From the NCBI GenBank assembly GCA_032622095.1, contig CP136063.1, positions 87,089,980-87,153,979 of the forward strand: a stretch of DNA of 64,000 nt, read 5' to 3'. The position numbers and the translations under genes were made by a program. Source of the DNA: Siphonodentalium dalli (taxonomy: Eukaryota > Mollusca > Scaphopoda > Gadilida > Siphonodentaliidae). The notes beneath the pieces are model-generated. The model did no database searches and was not told the origin of the DNA. It saw only the letters and a program-made list of their open reading frames with translations. Shown here one piece after another: positions 1 through 10,445 of the stretch; positions within the stretch are counted from its first letter, which is position 1, and the number at the start of each line of letters is the position of its first letter.

Positions 1-303
1 ATGCTGGTACCTACATGTTCACGTCCCTCCTAGGCGGATGTCAAAAGAGAAAGCTACCGGCCACCTTACTTCGGCAACATAACTCTGGCCACCTTACTCC
101 ACACACCGGCTGTGTGAGAGCATCGAATTTGCAAACTGTGATTTATCTGCTATGTTTATATCCCAGGCCAAGCTGTGGCCACTGCCCATATTTTTCAACC
201 AGATATTGTGTTAAATCAGGGCATACAGCACATCGTATTGGTTGTGGTGGCCAAAAGCCGGTCCCCAAGCCACATTTATCAACTATCATACAATTTAAAT
301 TAC
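1..303. other. Intronic sequence next to exon 304-812
   Basis: This stretch lies immediately 3-prime of the minus-strand exon 304-812, beyond its donor site. The plus-strand open frame across 15-437 is mostly antisense to that exon and I do not regard it as a gene. No further exon, repeat or RNA gene was recognised here. Confidence 0.5.
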
Positions 304-812
304 CTGTGATATCTGTTCCAGGACAGCAATCCCACTATCGACTTCGTCATCGTAAATCCCATCCTGCGAATCCTGAGAATCGCAAACATAAGTATCCCGC
401 CAATCTTGATCGAGGTTTTTTATATCCACAGGACTAAGCGACGGATCACTCATACTCCTTTCTTTCTGCATGACGTCCCGTCGCTTTGGAATGTCATCTT
501 CATCAAGATCAGCTATCACAGACCGATAAGGTAACGGCGTCCTCGGTTGGAGCGCCGGGGAGTATTTTTGTTTATGAGAATTAATATTGGGCTGACTTGC
601 TGACAATCGATTGTTGTTGTCTCTGAGCTGTTTTGAGCGGCTTTTTCCTCGTAGTTTTCGAGCTTTGCTTCGGAATGTTTCCCAGAATGTGAGCTTTTTC
701 AGCGGCGAACTTAACGATTTGGAATGTGGCGTGACTGGTTCTTGAGACTCGCTGGAGTCCAGGTCTGGTAACGGTGCTGCGGCTGCATAAAAATGTTGTG
801 GCCGCCCTGGAC
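304..812 (-). CDS. Internal coding exon, basic Ser-rich protein of unknown family
   Basis: Best coding exon in the window: 509 nt, open throughout, with an acceptor (pyrimidine tract, TTCACAG) just before base 812 and a donor CAG|GTAATT just after base 304. It starts with two bases that complete a codon (phase 1) and ends on a codon boundary, so it encodes about 169 residues. The product looks disordered. In order it shows an Ala/Pro segment (FYAAAAPLPDLDSSES), a Ser/Lys stretch, a strongly basic patch around FRSKARKLRGKSRSK, an Asn/Ser-rich part, phosphosite-like runs (KERSMSDPSLSP), and an acidic C-terminal part (DSQDSQDGIYDDEVDSGIA). There is no enzyme motif, signal peptide or membrane span. 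It resembles a linker of a signalling or scaffold protein, but I could not name the family. Codons upstream of 812 (to 942) read on through intron and are not counted. Confidence 0.75.
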
Positions 813-959
813 CTGTGAATAGAATATGAATAAAATAGTAAATAATAAAGAAGTTTAACTCTAGAATGGAAAATGCAGACAATTTAATATGGCTCTCATT
901 TGAAGCGGAGTCCCAATGGGTAAACTCAATTCCATATTTCATTATTCCAATCTGATTAC

Positions 960-1060
960 CAATGGCTGAGATATATGCCCAGATGGACAGACAGACAGCT
1001 AGACAGATATAAAAGTCAATCCAGTATACCCTCTATTTTTATTTGAAAATAGGGATGTTA
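960..1060 (+). repeat. Degenerate 3-prime end of a family K/D tandem-unit element
   Basis: It contains the signature GATATATGCCCAGATGGAC, a short GACAGACAGA run and AATCCAGTATACCCTC. The same order ends the K array at 37020-37075 and the D arrays. Only the terminal part is present. Confidence 0.5.
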
Positions 1061-1247
1061 ATGTTCTACTTCCTAATTTCCTATTCCTGATTATGGACTA
1101 AGCCAAAACAGGAAATGACGTCAAACATGGTATTTTTTAGGGAGACACAGTGAACAATGGATGGGTGGAGACGAGAGGTGGACTGTCAATGGAGAGTATA
1201 GAGGGGTCAGTGGAGAGTATAGAGGGCACAACAACCAGTCAAGACTA

Positions 1248-1464
1248 TACAGTAATGCCCTAAATAATTGACTCCTTAACCACAGCAGAATTATGGGTAA
1301 CCTTTCAGGATTTAGTCGGAAATATGGCTTGTTGCAATTCATCGGAAAGCTCTCACTGAGAGCTTTCCAATTAATGGCAACAAGCCATATTTCCGACTAA
1401 ATCCTGAAACGATACCCGTAATTCTGCGGTGGTTAAGGAGTCGATTATTTAGGGCATTACTATA
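1248..1464. mobile_element. Foldback A (Tc1/mariner-type palindromic MITE)
   Basis: Near-complete palindrome of about 215 bp with almost no loop. It starts TACAGTAATGCCCTAAATAA and ends TTATTTAGGGCATTACTATA; the arms meet at CTCTCACTGAGAGC. The TA at each end fits the Tc1/mariner superfamily. Open frames over it are by-products of the repeat. Confidence 0.85.
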
Positions 1465-1507
1465 GGTGAGCGCCGCAATTAACAAGGGAGTCACCCTCCT
1501 GGCTGGT

Positions 1508-1800
1508 CCCCGTTATCAACAATAATTGACTGTTAGAATGTGTTCTATGTAATTACACTTCATTCAGTATCGCATGCGATTGCTTTACTTAATTTCCACC
1601 CACTAATATTTGTCTCGGAAATATAATTGTTTGCAGCTAACTATAATGGCTAGACTTAGAGTAATCGTTAGAAGGTTTATACTCCGTAAAGTAAATAAGG
1701 ACTGATTTGTTTATTCTCCACCATTACACTGATCTGGACCAACTGCTCGTAATTTTATCACACAAACAACTATTGATTCAATTTTGAGAAGCCTTGATCT
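1508..1800 (+). repeat. Dispersed repeat V, copy 1
   Basis: Shares about 290 bp with 2955-3258, including ATTACACTNCATNCAGTAT, GGCTAGACTTGGAG-like, CAATCGTTAGAAGGTTTAT and TTTATCACACAAACANCTAT segments. It is diverged by substitutions and small indels. No ends or coding potential are recognised. It suggests a local duplication or an old transposon. Confidence 0.6.
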
Positions 1801-2466
1801 ATTAACCCTTATATTACTAAATACTCATTGATGAGTCCCTGTGGAAATGTCTAGATAATAATTTCAACAAAATGACCTGTTGAACTTATTATCTGAACAT
1901 TTGCCACCTGGTGGGATTTTCCCAGTAATATTTTGGGGATGTACCTCTGGCGGATTTGTTTCAGTTCATTGCAGATAATTAAAAAATGGTATTCATCACC
2001 AGTAATATTTCCACACATATTACAATTAACTCATACTGGTTTCGTCGTCTGATGCTTTTCGCCACCTTTTATGTTCTACTGGAAGTCTGTGATTCGATGT
2101 TCTAATCTTAGAAGATAAGAAATTCCTTGACAAGTTCCAGTTCTTGACTCCAAAATAAAAATGTTGGTGCATTTCTCGGCCATTTTTTTTGTAAATATCA
2201 TTACTTTTGTTTTAGGTTGAGTTACATGTAACTTGTAATCTCCATGCATCTGTGTAGTCAGAGAACGCTAAAAGTGCTCTATGCAAATTATCAGGGTCAT
2301 CGGTTAACAATACCCTATCATCTGCATACAAAATGCACATCAATTTTATATAACATCCATAAATGTATTATGTAAAAATTCTAAATTTTGTATAGCATAA
2401 TTCAAAAACATTGTAAATTGTTCGCATACAAGGAAAATAAAAATTTATATAAGATGGGGGAGGGTG

Positions 2467-2842
2467 CTAACTTGGATTTAGTTTGTCGGACATTCGCAGA
2501 ATTTAGTGATGCTACACCACACAGTGGGCTAGCATCACCAAATTCACCCTCTGGGGACCTCATTCTGTTTAGGCCTCATCTTTTGGGAAGTATCTAGTCT
2601 CAAATTAACATTATTTCTAGTTACTTTTTCCTTTATGTTCATTTCTCCTAATTTGCAGAAGATATATTTGCATAACCAAAGTGACTAATGGGTGAACATC
2701 ACCAACGTCAACTGGAGAACATCAATCTGATCATAGGTCTCCCTTAGCTGTTGAGGGCTAAGCAGAATGAGGTTCCCAGAGGGTAAATGAACCCTCTGTG
2801 AACCTCATTCTGCAAATGTCAGACACACTAAATCCAGGCTTG
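2467..2842. mobile_element. Hairpin element C (hAT-type MITE) with 8-bp TSD
   Basis: 376-bp element with inverted ends (left CTAACTTGGATTTAG, right complement CAAGCCTGGATTTAG) and internal arms containing GAATGAGG...CCTCATTC. It is flanked on both sides by GGAGGGTG (2459-2466 and 2843-2850), a perfect 8-bp target duplication as in hAT elements. No transposase. Confidence 0.8.
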
Positions 2843-2954
2843 GGAGGGTGAATGGAATGATTTGCAAATGCGTCGTTGGAAACCACCCCCTCCCTCAATC
2901 AACAAGTACCCTCTAGCAATGCCCCTGCAGCCTCTTTATATAAAGCTAATCACG

Positions 2955-3258
2955 CAACAATAATTGGCCCACGTTACAAGCGTGCTCTGCAATTACACTA
3001 CATCCAGTATTGCATATCATTGCGTGCAAGTTGTTTGTAAATTAACTTAATTTCCATCGACCGATGTTTAAACAAGTCACAGAAATTAATTGTTTGCAAC
3101 TAACTAACGGCTAGACTTGGAGCAATCGTTAGAAGGTTTATCTTCGGTGAAGTAAATAAGGACTGAATTGTTTGTTTTCGACAGATACACTGATCCTATC
3201 TGACTGCTCATAAATTTATCACACAAACAGCTATTGATTTAATTTAAGAAGCCAGTCG
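2955..3258 (+). repeat. Dispersed repeat V, copy 2
   Basis: Partner of 1508-1800 in the same orientation about 1.45 kb away. The two copies flank the C element at 2467-2842. Nothing else is recognised up to 3630 apart from a chance minus-strand ORF. Confidence 0.6.
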
Positions 3259-3636
3259 AAGAAATATGATTTCAATCGATTCGGTGATATAGCCGACGTG
3301 CCAGTAATCAAGTCAATATAAAGCTATCCTGACGGAGGCTTAGATTTAAGGAGATTATCCCTCCTGCAAGAAAATATCGGAGATGTCTGCACTTGGATAG
3401 TAAATTCTGTTGTTATGCAAATATTCCCACGTGGCCTGCGGAATATTAAGGTTTAGCACAATTTGTTTGGTGATTTGAATCGGGGACGAGATGGATATAT
3501 TGATATCAAACAAGGGGCCCGGATGTCTTAGATACGCTTTGATATGTTCTGGTTTCATTGTGTTTTATTTTTGTTGTTTCGCTGAGCCATAAGGTAGCAT
3601 TACACAAATTACAGCAATTTTATCCAATCTGGGAGG

Positions 3637-4041
3637 CAAGTCTGAGTTTAGTATGCCTGTCATTAGCAGAATGAGGTCCCCAGAGGGTAAATTTAATGAT
3701 ATCCCCCATAGCATCTTAACATCACCAAATTCACCATCTGGGGACCTCATTCTGCAATGGGAACCATCAATTAGGCAATCTGTCATCAGCCAATTTGGGG
3801 ATATAGAGAAACTAAACTAAAAAAGAAATAGATTCTATGTGAAGAAGTTTCTACAGAAATTTTATAATATAAAAACTTTCCAGATAAAATATTATCTGAG
3901 TTTAGTGTGCCTGTCATTAGCAGAATGAGGTCCCCAGATGGTGAATTTAGTGATGCTAGCCCACTATGCGGAATAGCGTCACTAAATTCACCCTCTGGGG
4001 ACCTCATTCTGCAAATGACAGGCACACAAAACTCAGGTTTG
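3637..4041. mobile_element. Hairpin element C (hAT-type MITE) with 8-bp TSD
   Basis: 405-bp copy. The left end CAAGTCTGAGTTTAGT and right end CTCAGGTTTG are complementary, with two nested AGAATGAGGTCCCCAGA hairpins. CTGGGAGG flanks both ends (3629-3636 and 4042-4049). The several short ORFs here are repeat shadows. Confidence 0.85.
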
Positions 4042-4195
4042 CTGGGAGGGGCTACTGTACTTCAAATCTATGTTGAGCCATATCTGTGGCATATGTAGGT
4101 CCCATCAAGCATGCTGTATTTTTGACAGAAATGTTACAAGTAATCAAATGTCTGTACTTAAAGATGGATTACCTCTTTAAGTAACAAATTTGAAT

Positions 4196-5256
4196 TCATT
4201 GTGAGGGCATAAAATAATAACTAGAGGTGTGAAAATTATGCATGTTGCGAAAATGTTCTAAGTCGTAAAAGAGGAATAACTCCACAAAAAAAAGTCGGAC
4301 AGACATCATAATCGCATGTGCACAGGTTCCCATGGTACTTAATATCAGTGCCAAGATTAAAAAACATTGACCTAAAAATGTAGGAATAAAAGCTCGGACA
4401 AAATTATGCATGTTGCAAAAAAAATTCAAAGTCGAAAAAGGGGGATAACTCCACCAAAAAATGTCGGACAGATGTCATTATCGCAGGTGCACAGGTTCCC
4501 AAGGTACTAAATATCTGGGCCAAGTTTTTAAAAAATTGACCTAAGAATGTAGGAATAAAAGCTCGGACAAAATTATACATGTAGCGAAAATTTTCTAAGT
4601 CGAAAAAGGGGGGATAACACAGGTTCCCATGGTGGTTGATGTCTATACCAAGTTTCACGGAAATTTATCAAAAAACGACTGAGAAAAACTCCGCACAAAT
4701 TTGTGTCCACGGACGGACGACAGAGCTGATTCCAGTATACCCCCCCCCCCCCTAACTTCGTTGCGGGGGGTATAAATATGAATTGAAGACCCTGGTACGG
4801 AAACGCTTCCATCAATTATTATTTATTTTATTTTGAATATTTTATTATAAAATGAGATGAATAATGGGACACTTTGTTTTATTTCTAAGAGCGGACAGAT
4901 GTCATAATCGCAGGTGTACAGGTTCCCATGGTATTAAATATCTGGGCCAAGTTTTAAAAAAATTGACCTAAGAATGTAGGAATAAAAGCTCGGACAAAAT
5001 TATACAAATTATACAAGTTGAAAAAGGGGGGATAACTCCATCCAAAAAAGTCTGACATACGTCATAATTGCAGGACGGATGGACAAGCTGATTCCAGTAT
5101 ACCCCCCCCCCCCTAACTTCGTTGCGGGGGGGGTATAAATATGAATTGAAGACCCTGGTCCGGAAACGCTTCCATCAATTATTATTTATTTTATTTCGAA
5201 TATTTTATTATAAAATGAGATGAATAATGGGACACTTTGTTTTATTTCTAAGAGCA
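4196..5256 (+). repeat. Family D tandem-unit element, partly duplicated
   Basis: Built of units of about 170 bp carrying AAAGCTCGGACAAAATTAT, GATAACTCCACC, GTCGGACAGA and GCACAGGTTCCCATGGTA. It ends in GACGGACGACAGAGCTGATT, then CCAGTATACCCC and a GTTGCGGGGGGTATA hairpin. The distal part plus about 120 bp of flank (TATAAATATGAATTGAAGAC) is repeated with an offset of 363 bp (4771 versus 5134), so a segment of the array and its neighbour was tandemly duplicated. Confidence 0.8.
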
Positions 5257-5375
5257 TTCTAAGAGCTCTTTACATCAATGTATCACATTATTATAATCAA
5301 TAAATTTGAGAAATGATCAAGGAAATATGGGTTGATACAAAAATCGGACTTGGCACTGAAAGGGTTTTTTAAAGC
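5257..5375. mobile_element. Fragment of a TTAA-type MITE end
   Basis: Contains GGGTTGATACAAAAATCGGA, GGCACTGAAAGGGTT and a downstream TTTTTTAA. This is the terminal module also seen at 11240-11275 and, inverted, at 26010-26120. Only one end is present. Confidence 0.5.
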
Positions 5376-5773
5376 AGAAAAATAGGGTGTACAAACTCAT
5401 ATCGATATTATAGTGCGTTTTATGCAATTCCTGAGCATAACTTGTAGAATGTTTGATAAAATCTCAGGAGCAGAATCGATCAGCAACACATGAGCATCAA
5501 AATCACAATGATGAATACATTTTTAAGAATGATGCCCCCATGCATAACGGAGGTGGCTATAGGTTGCAGATACCATCAATAGAGTCTGGGATAGATGAGA
5601 CGGTCTGGTGTTCAAATTCAAACAAGGTAGCATGTCTATGGCATTATTATATGTAGCATCCTCTCCAAATGATTATAAATTAGACCTATTCCAATATATT
5701 CTTTGAATGAATGAAAGGGAAAATTCGTTTGATCTGGAGCACACATCTATCATTGTCAGCGTTTAAAAACATA

Positions 5774-6236
5774 CATGCCTGAGAATAAGGTGCCTGTCAT
5801 TTGTAGAATGAGGTCCCCAGAGGGTGAATTTAGTGACGCTATCATGCATAGCGGGCTAGCATAACTAAAATCACCGCCTGGGGACATCATTCTTCTTAGG
5901 CCTCATCTTCTCTGGAGGGTTTCTTTATTATAAAATTTCTATAGAAACTTCTTCAAAAGATTCTATTTCTTTTGTAGTTTAGTTTCTCTAGCTGTATCCC
6001 CAAATTGGCAGACAACACATTGCATAATCGAGGTTCCCAATGGCTGTACATCACAATATTCACCATATGGGAACTTTAATCTGTGTCTTTGTCTCCCATA
6101 GCAGATGAGGCCATGCAAAATGAGGTCCCATGGGGATGAATTTGGTGATGCTAGCCTGCTGTGCAGGATATCATCACTAAATTCACCCTCTGGGGACCTC
6201 ATTCTGCAAATGACAGGCACTCTAAGCTCAGGCTTG
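5774..6236. mobile_element. Hairpin element C, long form, with 8-bp TSD
   Basis: 463-bp copy with ends CATGCCTGAG and CTCAGGCTTG, flanked by AAAACATA at 5766-5773 and 6237-6244. It has one AGAATGAGGTCC hairpin near each end and a middle module (TTGCATAATCGAGGTTCCCA) shared with 60619-61065. Confidence 0.85.
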
Positions 6237-6424
6237 AAAACATACAACATGATGATTTGTTATATTGTGGAGTATTTCCTGATTCAGCATTTCATCCCAC
6301 TCCAACAGGAAATCTCACACGCCAGTCTTTGATAGAGATCACATTTAATGGAGACAAGAAGATTGCAAGATCATCGCGGATATCTTACGATTTCAGCCTT
6401 TGAATCACTGGCTTCCTCTTTCAT

Positions 6425-6590
6425 TGATAAATTATGTTGAATGACATTCAATAAGATCGGTGGGACGTGTCAATTGGTCCCAGACGTACACTCGAGTCAT
6501 CACTATCGGTGATTGCATTACAATCACTACTAATTACTGAGCGAGATGTATCGCAATCGGTTGCAGTCGGTAAAATGTTACAGAAGCAAG
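6425..6590 (+). repeat. Dispersed repeat I
   Basis: Carries TTGAATGACATTCAAT, GTCAATTGGTCCCAGAC and ACTGAGCGAGATGTATCGCA. Related copies lie at 10855-11000, 13892-14350 and 15220-15430. Ends are not defined. Confidence 0.55.
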
Positions 6591-6635
6591 AAACTACACT
6601 GTAGAAACTAGTAAATGTTAAAGTTACACCAGATC

Positions 6636-7147
6636 TAGATCAAGCCATGAATCTCTACTCTGGCTAACGCCCGTAGAGATCATATTCCACCAGTACAAAA
6701 CCTGGGAACTTTTTAAAGTTTTGACCTGTTATGACAGGGAACTTTATAACATTGAACAAATAAGGCAGGGAATATATTTCTTTGTTAATACGTGTTCCTC
6801 AATAATCTACTTCACATCAGGGGATGCACATGTCCCAGCTCAAAATTGCATGCTTTTCTGTGACTTTTGTGAGCTGATATCGCAATAAACATTGAATTTA
6901 TTACCCAGGAGAAATGGCATAAGTGAAAGCGATGCAAAGAAAAATAGCTCACAAAGTCAATAAAATCGTGCAATTTCGAGTTGGGACCTTCACCTACAGT
7001 GAAGTTCATTGTTAAGGAACAGGTATTAACTGAAAAATCTATTCCCTGCATTATTTTTTCAACTTTATAAGGTTCCCAGGTTTTGTACTGATGGAATATA
7101 TGATCTTTACAGGTGTTAGCCAGAGTAGAGATTCCTGGCATGATCTA
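6636..7147. mobile_element. Foldback J, 512 bp with 9-bp flanking repeat
   Basis: Long inverted repeat with arms of about 210 bp around a short centre. It starts TAGATCAAGCCATGAATCTC and ends GGCATGATCTA. CACCAGATC occurs at 6627-6635 and 7148-7156, consistent with a 9-bp target duplication of the Mutator-like kind. Just outside, 7160-7212 is a second small hairpin of the same terminal sequence (ATCTCTACTCTGGCTTATG), so this is a compound insertion. The 109-residue ORF over it is a shadow. Confidence 0.75.
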
Positions 7148-7209
7148 CACCAGATCGTGCTATGAATCTCTACTCTGGCTTATGCCCATAAGCATAAGCC
7201 GAGTAGAAT

Positions 7210-7770
7210 TCATAATAATAATAATAATAATGGTGCTTATATAGCGCCAATCCCTGCGAGGGTCATAAGCATGCACTTCACATTATTACCCCAGCTGTTG
7301 AGTAATGCCGAGTCTTAGCATGCTGCCATCTTACAGGTGCTTCACAAGAGCGGCTGTCACTTAATTACCCAACAGCCAGGTCCCTAGCTATTTCTCGTCT
7401 AGGTACAACGAAGCGAGCACGGTACAAGTGACCTTGCTGAAGGGTCACAACCTGGCACCAGATTTGACACAGTGTGTGGCTTTATATAGGACACACACCG
7501 CTTAATCTGGCCAAGCCACTGTTGATAATCCATCGGCGGGGTGAGAATTAACTCATGCCGGTGCCTTAGCACCATTACAAGTCTGACACTATGACTATGA
7601 TTTTGACTATGATTATTTATTCATAACTCATTCATATGATATATACAATTATATACACAGTGTAATAGTATAACATTCAATGAGCTATCGGGGACAGCAT
7701 AACCAAGAAGGTTGTCTACCTGCCGTCCCCTAACCACTCGGCTAACACTTCCAGATTCATGACATATTCT
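7210..7770 (-). mobile_element. Candidate tRNA-derived SINE, or LINE 3-prime end, with (ATT)n tail
   Basis: Read on the minus strand. A tRNA-like A box (GTTAGCCGAGTGGTTAGG) near 7745 is followed by about 500 bp, ending GGCGCTATATAAGCACC and then seven ATT units at 7210-7230. Such a 3-prime end plus microsatellite tail is typical of SINE/LINE retroposons in marine invertebrates (family knowledge). I found no clear B box, so the head could be a chance match. The 84-residue minus-strand ORF here is not considered real. Confidence 0.5.
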
Positions 7771-7879
7771 AAAGCCCACATAATGCTCAAACTTGTTATA
7801 GATATCAAATACCTGAAAGTGATGTGCAACGCTCCGCTGAGGTGTTCCTAACAGAATAATAAACAATAATGCCAAAATA

Positions 7880-9400
7880 ATTTATTTTCAAAAATTTGAT
7901 ATCCTAGAGTCAGAAAACAGTGTCATTGTTTATTTAAACATATTTTATTTGTTAATAAATGGATTTATCACAAAAGGAATTGGAGGACAAGTGCTAAACA
8001 CTTGGAATATCCTCCTATAAGTGATTAGCACTTTCCACACATGAAATTCCACACATGAAATGTCAGACCAACTTGCATCCAAAAATATTTGCTTAACTTA
8101 TATACAGTACGTTTAAGCTAGTGTAAGATTATCGTACGATAATTCATAAAAGACCTAGTAGCTATTCATTATCCGAGAAAGTCAAATCAACTGCAATTCA
8201 GCTCGATAATACCACCCTCTTTTCAGCCAACCAAGCAACTTATACACAATATAGATGGCATGGAGCATAAACCAGAACAAATACAAAGAAGCTCAAGAAG
8301 TTGACACATCTAAAGTAAACTTTTCTAGATAGTTTCTCCATGTTAAGAGGGTAAATACTGATAACAAAAGAAATTTCAATAGAACAATAAAGAACATTAT
8401 GTCACACTAACCTGTTATGTAACGTATTTGTTATAATTGTTCCGAAAGGATATATAAACAGGGCGTAATGCGTGTTTTGAATGGAGAGGATTTTGTGTGA
8501 CGAGTTAGAATGGCGTAGGGATGTGACCACATCATCTCGGCAATTTGCATGAAGTGCTTCTCCGATCGAGCATGAAATGCTTTCTGTATTTATTGCACAT
8601 CCCACTTTAAATCAAATTATTTCATTTAAATTGCATAAAAAATATACCATAGTATCCGAAATAAATAACTCTGACTTGCACTCCACGTGAGGAATACAGA
8701 TTCTTTTTAGGTGAAGGCATGATTGCATTGAATATATGCATTTTATTAGTAGTAGATGTGCAATACAAAAATACATATATATAACATGTACATGTATTTA
8801 TATATACAAGCTGTAACAAAAGAAGAGGAAAATTATAATAAAAAAAAAGACTTGCATCCATACTCTATGGAACGCAACAAAATCAACATCCATTACTTAT
8901 ATTTACACTCAACCGAGTCAACTGGCAGATTAAAATATTTTTAAGCACCCATTTCCAATGTTATTATCATGGCTCGGTGCAAGTTGGGGTAAGCGAGTGA
9001 TGTCATGTGAAGTAATTTCGACCAACCAACGTCCTGCATTCATGTTCCACAATACGAATGCATGTGTGAGTGTAAATATATATTTGTGTATATCAAGATA
9101 GTCCTTGTTATCTAAGTATAGTCTTTGGCATTAAACAATGAATATTTGCTATAATGCAGATCGACTTCCACAGTCGCACAATAGAACTAATCTTTAGCAA
9201 TGTTTTTCAATTTTGCACAAAACATTGGCAGGTTCTGAAATTCCCCTTGGCTAAAAATAGCTCAGTTGATAGATGACACTAATTAAAAGTGATGGATGTT
9301 CCATGTTGTGAATATATAGGAAAATAAAGGGGACCTATTTTCACTAGTTATAAAGAAATCAATCGCATGGTATAGACACAGACGTGTCATATCTAGTACA
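7880..9400. other. Non-repetitive AT-rich stretch
   Basis: No family listed here is evident and microsatellites are short (ATATAT near 8790). It holds one weak exon-like frame (8431-8583 minus) and a start codon followed by a good donor at 8971-8990 (plus) with nothing to connect to. Otherwise nothing recognised. Confidence 0.4.
8431..8583 (-). CDS. Weak candidate terminal exon
   Basis: After an acceptor-like AATAAATACAG, a frame of 50 codons ends in TAA. Its composition is protein-like (for example EKHFMQIAEMMWSHPYA), better than the overlapping 67-residue ATG frame. No partner exon was found and no family is recognised. The pyrimidine tract is poor, so chance is a serious alternative. Confidence 0.2.
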   Translation of the reverse strand, partial: KAFHARSEKHFMQIAEMMWSHPYAILTRHTKSSPFKTRITPCLYILSEQL

Positions 9401-9408
9401 TGTAGCAG

Positions 9409-9733
9409 GGACCAGCCTAGAGGGTGACTTGGGAGACATATCTCCCTAAATTGTCCCACTTCTCCTTATTTTTGCATTAGGGAGAGGTGACCTCTCTCAT
9501 ATACCAGTATGCATATGGCCCAACAGCATATTTAAAGTATATCTAATGATCATAATTGTGTTCTTACTCACTATAATGGTTTTATAAATGGAATATTATG
9601 TTGCATAATACGTATTAGATCATAGGAGGGTGTCATTGGTGGTGTAAATTTAATTTCAGCCATTGTTACTTCTCCCTGATAACCAAGAAGGGAGAAGTGA
9701 CTTCTCCCAATTTTAAACCTCTAGGCTGGTCCC
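9409..9733. mobile_element. Short-TIR foldback O
   Basis: The 16-bp ends GGGACCAGCCTAGAGG and CCTCTAGGCTGGTCCC are perfect inverted repeats. Just inside are GGGAGAAGTGACTTCTCCC-like segments near each end. A partial end (GGGCTGGTCCCTGTC) recurs at 10728, and the inner motif recurs near 57020. Superfamily unknown. Confidence 0.6.
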
Positions 9734-9887
9734 AGTCTATGTAAACATACACTCAGATTCATACTGATACTGAGTCTATTGCATTCCCATCAACTTTTCA
9801 TTTCTGAACGGTTGTGGGCTTCCCCCAAATTACGTCACACCACACTAAATATAAATCTGAAATTAGTTGTGATTGACAGGCGTAAAC

Positions 9888-10007
9888 ATGGTCATGTGCC
9901 AGTGCCGTCATGGCCGCTTCAACCCTGTGAAGCCGATTCTAAGAATCGGAATTAATAGTTGCAGGGTTTGTGACTTTTCGTTCGGCGGTTGTTTTACTGA
10001 CAATTAA
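9888..10007 (+). CDS. Small Cys-containing ORF, possible uORF
   Basis: 39 codons from ATG to TAA with CQC and CRVC pairs, 28 bp before the ATG of the frame at 10036. It lies in a patch richer in CpG than its surroundings. It could be an upstream ORF, a short exon, or chance. Confidence 0.25.
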   Translation: MVMCQCRHGRFNPVKPILRIGINSCRVCDFSFGGCFTDN

Positions 10008-10035
10008 GGGAAACAGCTAGCTTCCGGGATCCAAA

Positions 10036-10445
10036 ATGATATGTACAATAACTAAGACAGATCTTCTTGAAATTATAAAAAATGTCAATTTATGTGGATC
10101 TCTTGGACTCAGAACGAATTATGTTTTAGATTGGCCAGGCGATTTGTCGACCATGTTGTCAAAAAATAACACAAATCAACGGCGACGAATCAAAAATACA
10201 TGAATGTCGGGATTATCTGCTAAAACAACTACAGAACTAAAAAAAAGTTAAATGACATAACAAAACGATCTATCGGTTCCCCAGTACCGGCAGTAGTACC
10301 ACCGCAGCCAAAACGAGCGAATAACAACACAATTCTACCACCAACCCCACCGAAACCCTCCCGGCCTTACACAGCCGTATTATTAGCTCCGAAGATTGGC
10401 CAGTTGTACCCTAATTACAGTTGCCTGCAATCCAAATTCCGGTGA
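10036..10445 (+). pseudogene. Coding-like region broken by two frameshifts at A-runs
   Basis: Three consecutive protein-like segments lie in successive frames. Frame 1 runs from ATG 10036 (MICTITKTDLLEIIK) to about 10165, frame 2 from about 10165 to 10240 (SKIHECRDYLLKQLQ), and frame 3 from about 10240 to the TGA at 10443-10445 (PVVPPQPKR, LPPTPPKPSRPYTAV). The frame changes fall exactly at runs of 6 and 8 adenines (10161-10166, 10239-10246). Undisturbed it would be about 135 residues, with a helical N-terminal part and a Pro-rich C-terminal part. Family not recognised; a retroelement gag-like remnant, a retrogene, or a live gene with homopolymer errors in the assembly are all possible. The patch 9830-10700 is CpG-richer than its flanks. 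Confidence 0.4.

Noticed and set aside
15-437. 140-residue plus-strand ORF
   Set aside because: Its second half is antisense to the well-supported exon 304-812 and it shows no splice or start support.
8402-8605. 67-residue minus-strand ATG ORF
   Set aside because: Another frame of the same strand (8431-8583) is more protein-like and has an acceptor; both may be chance, so only the latter is listed, at low confidence.
8971-8990. ATGGCTCGG... with a perfect donor GGG|GTAAGC (plus strand)
   Set aside because: Only 20 coding bases, no promoter-like context and no compatible downstream exon found.
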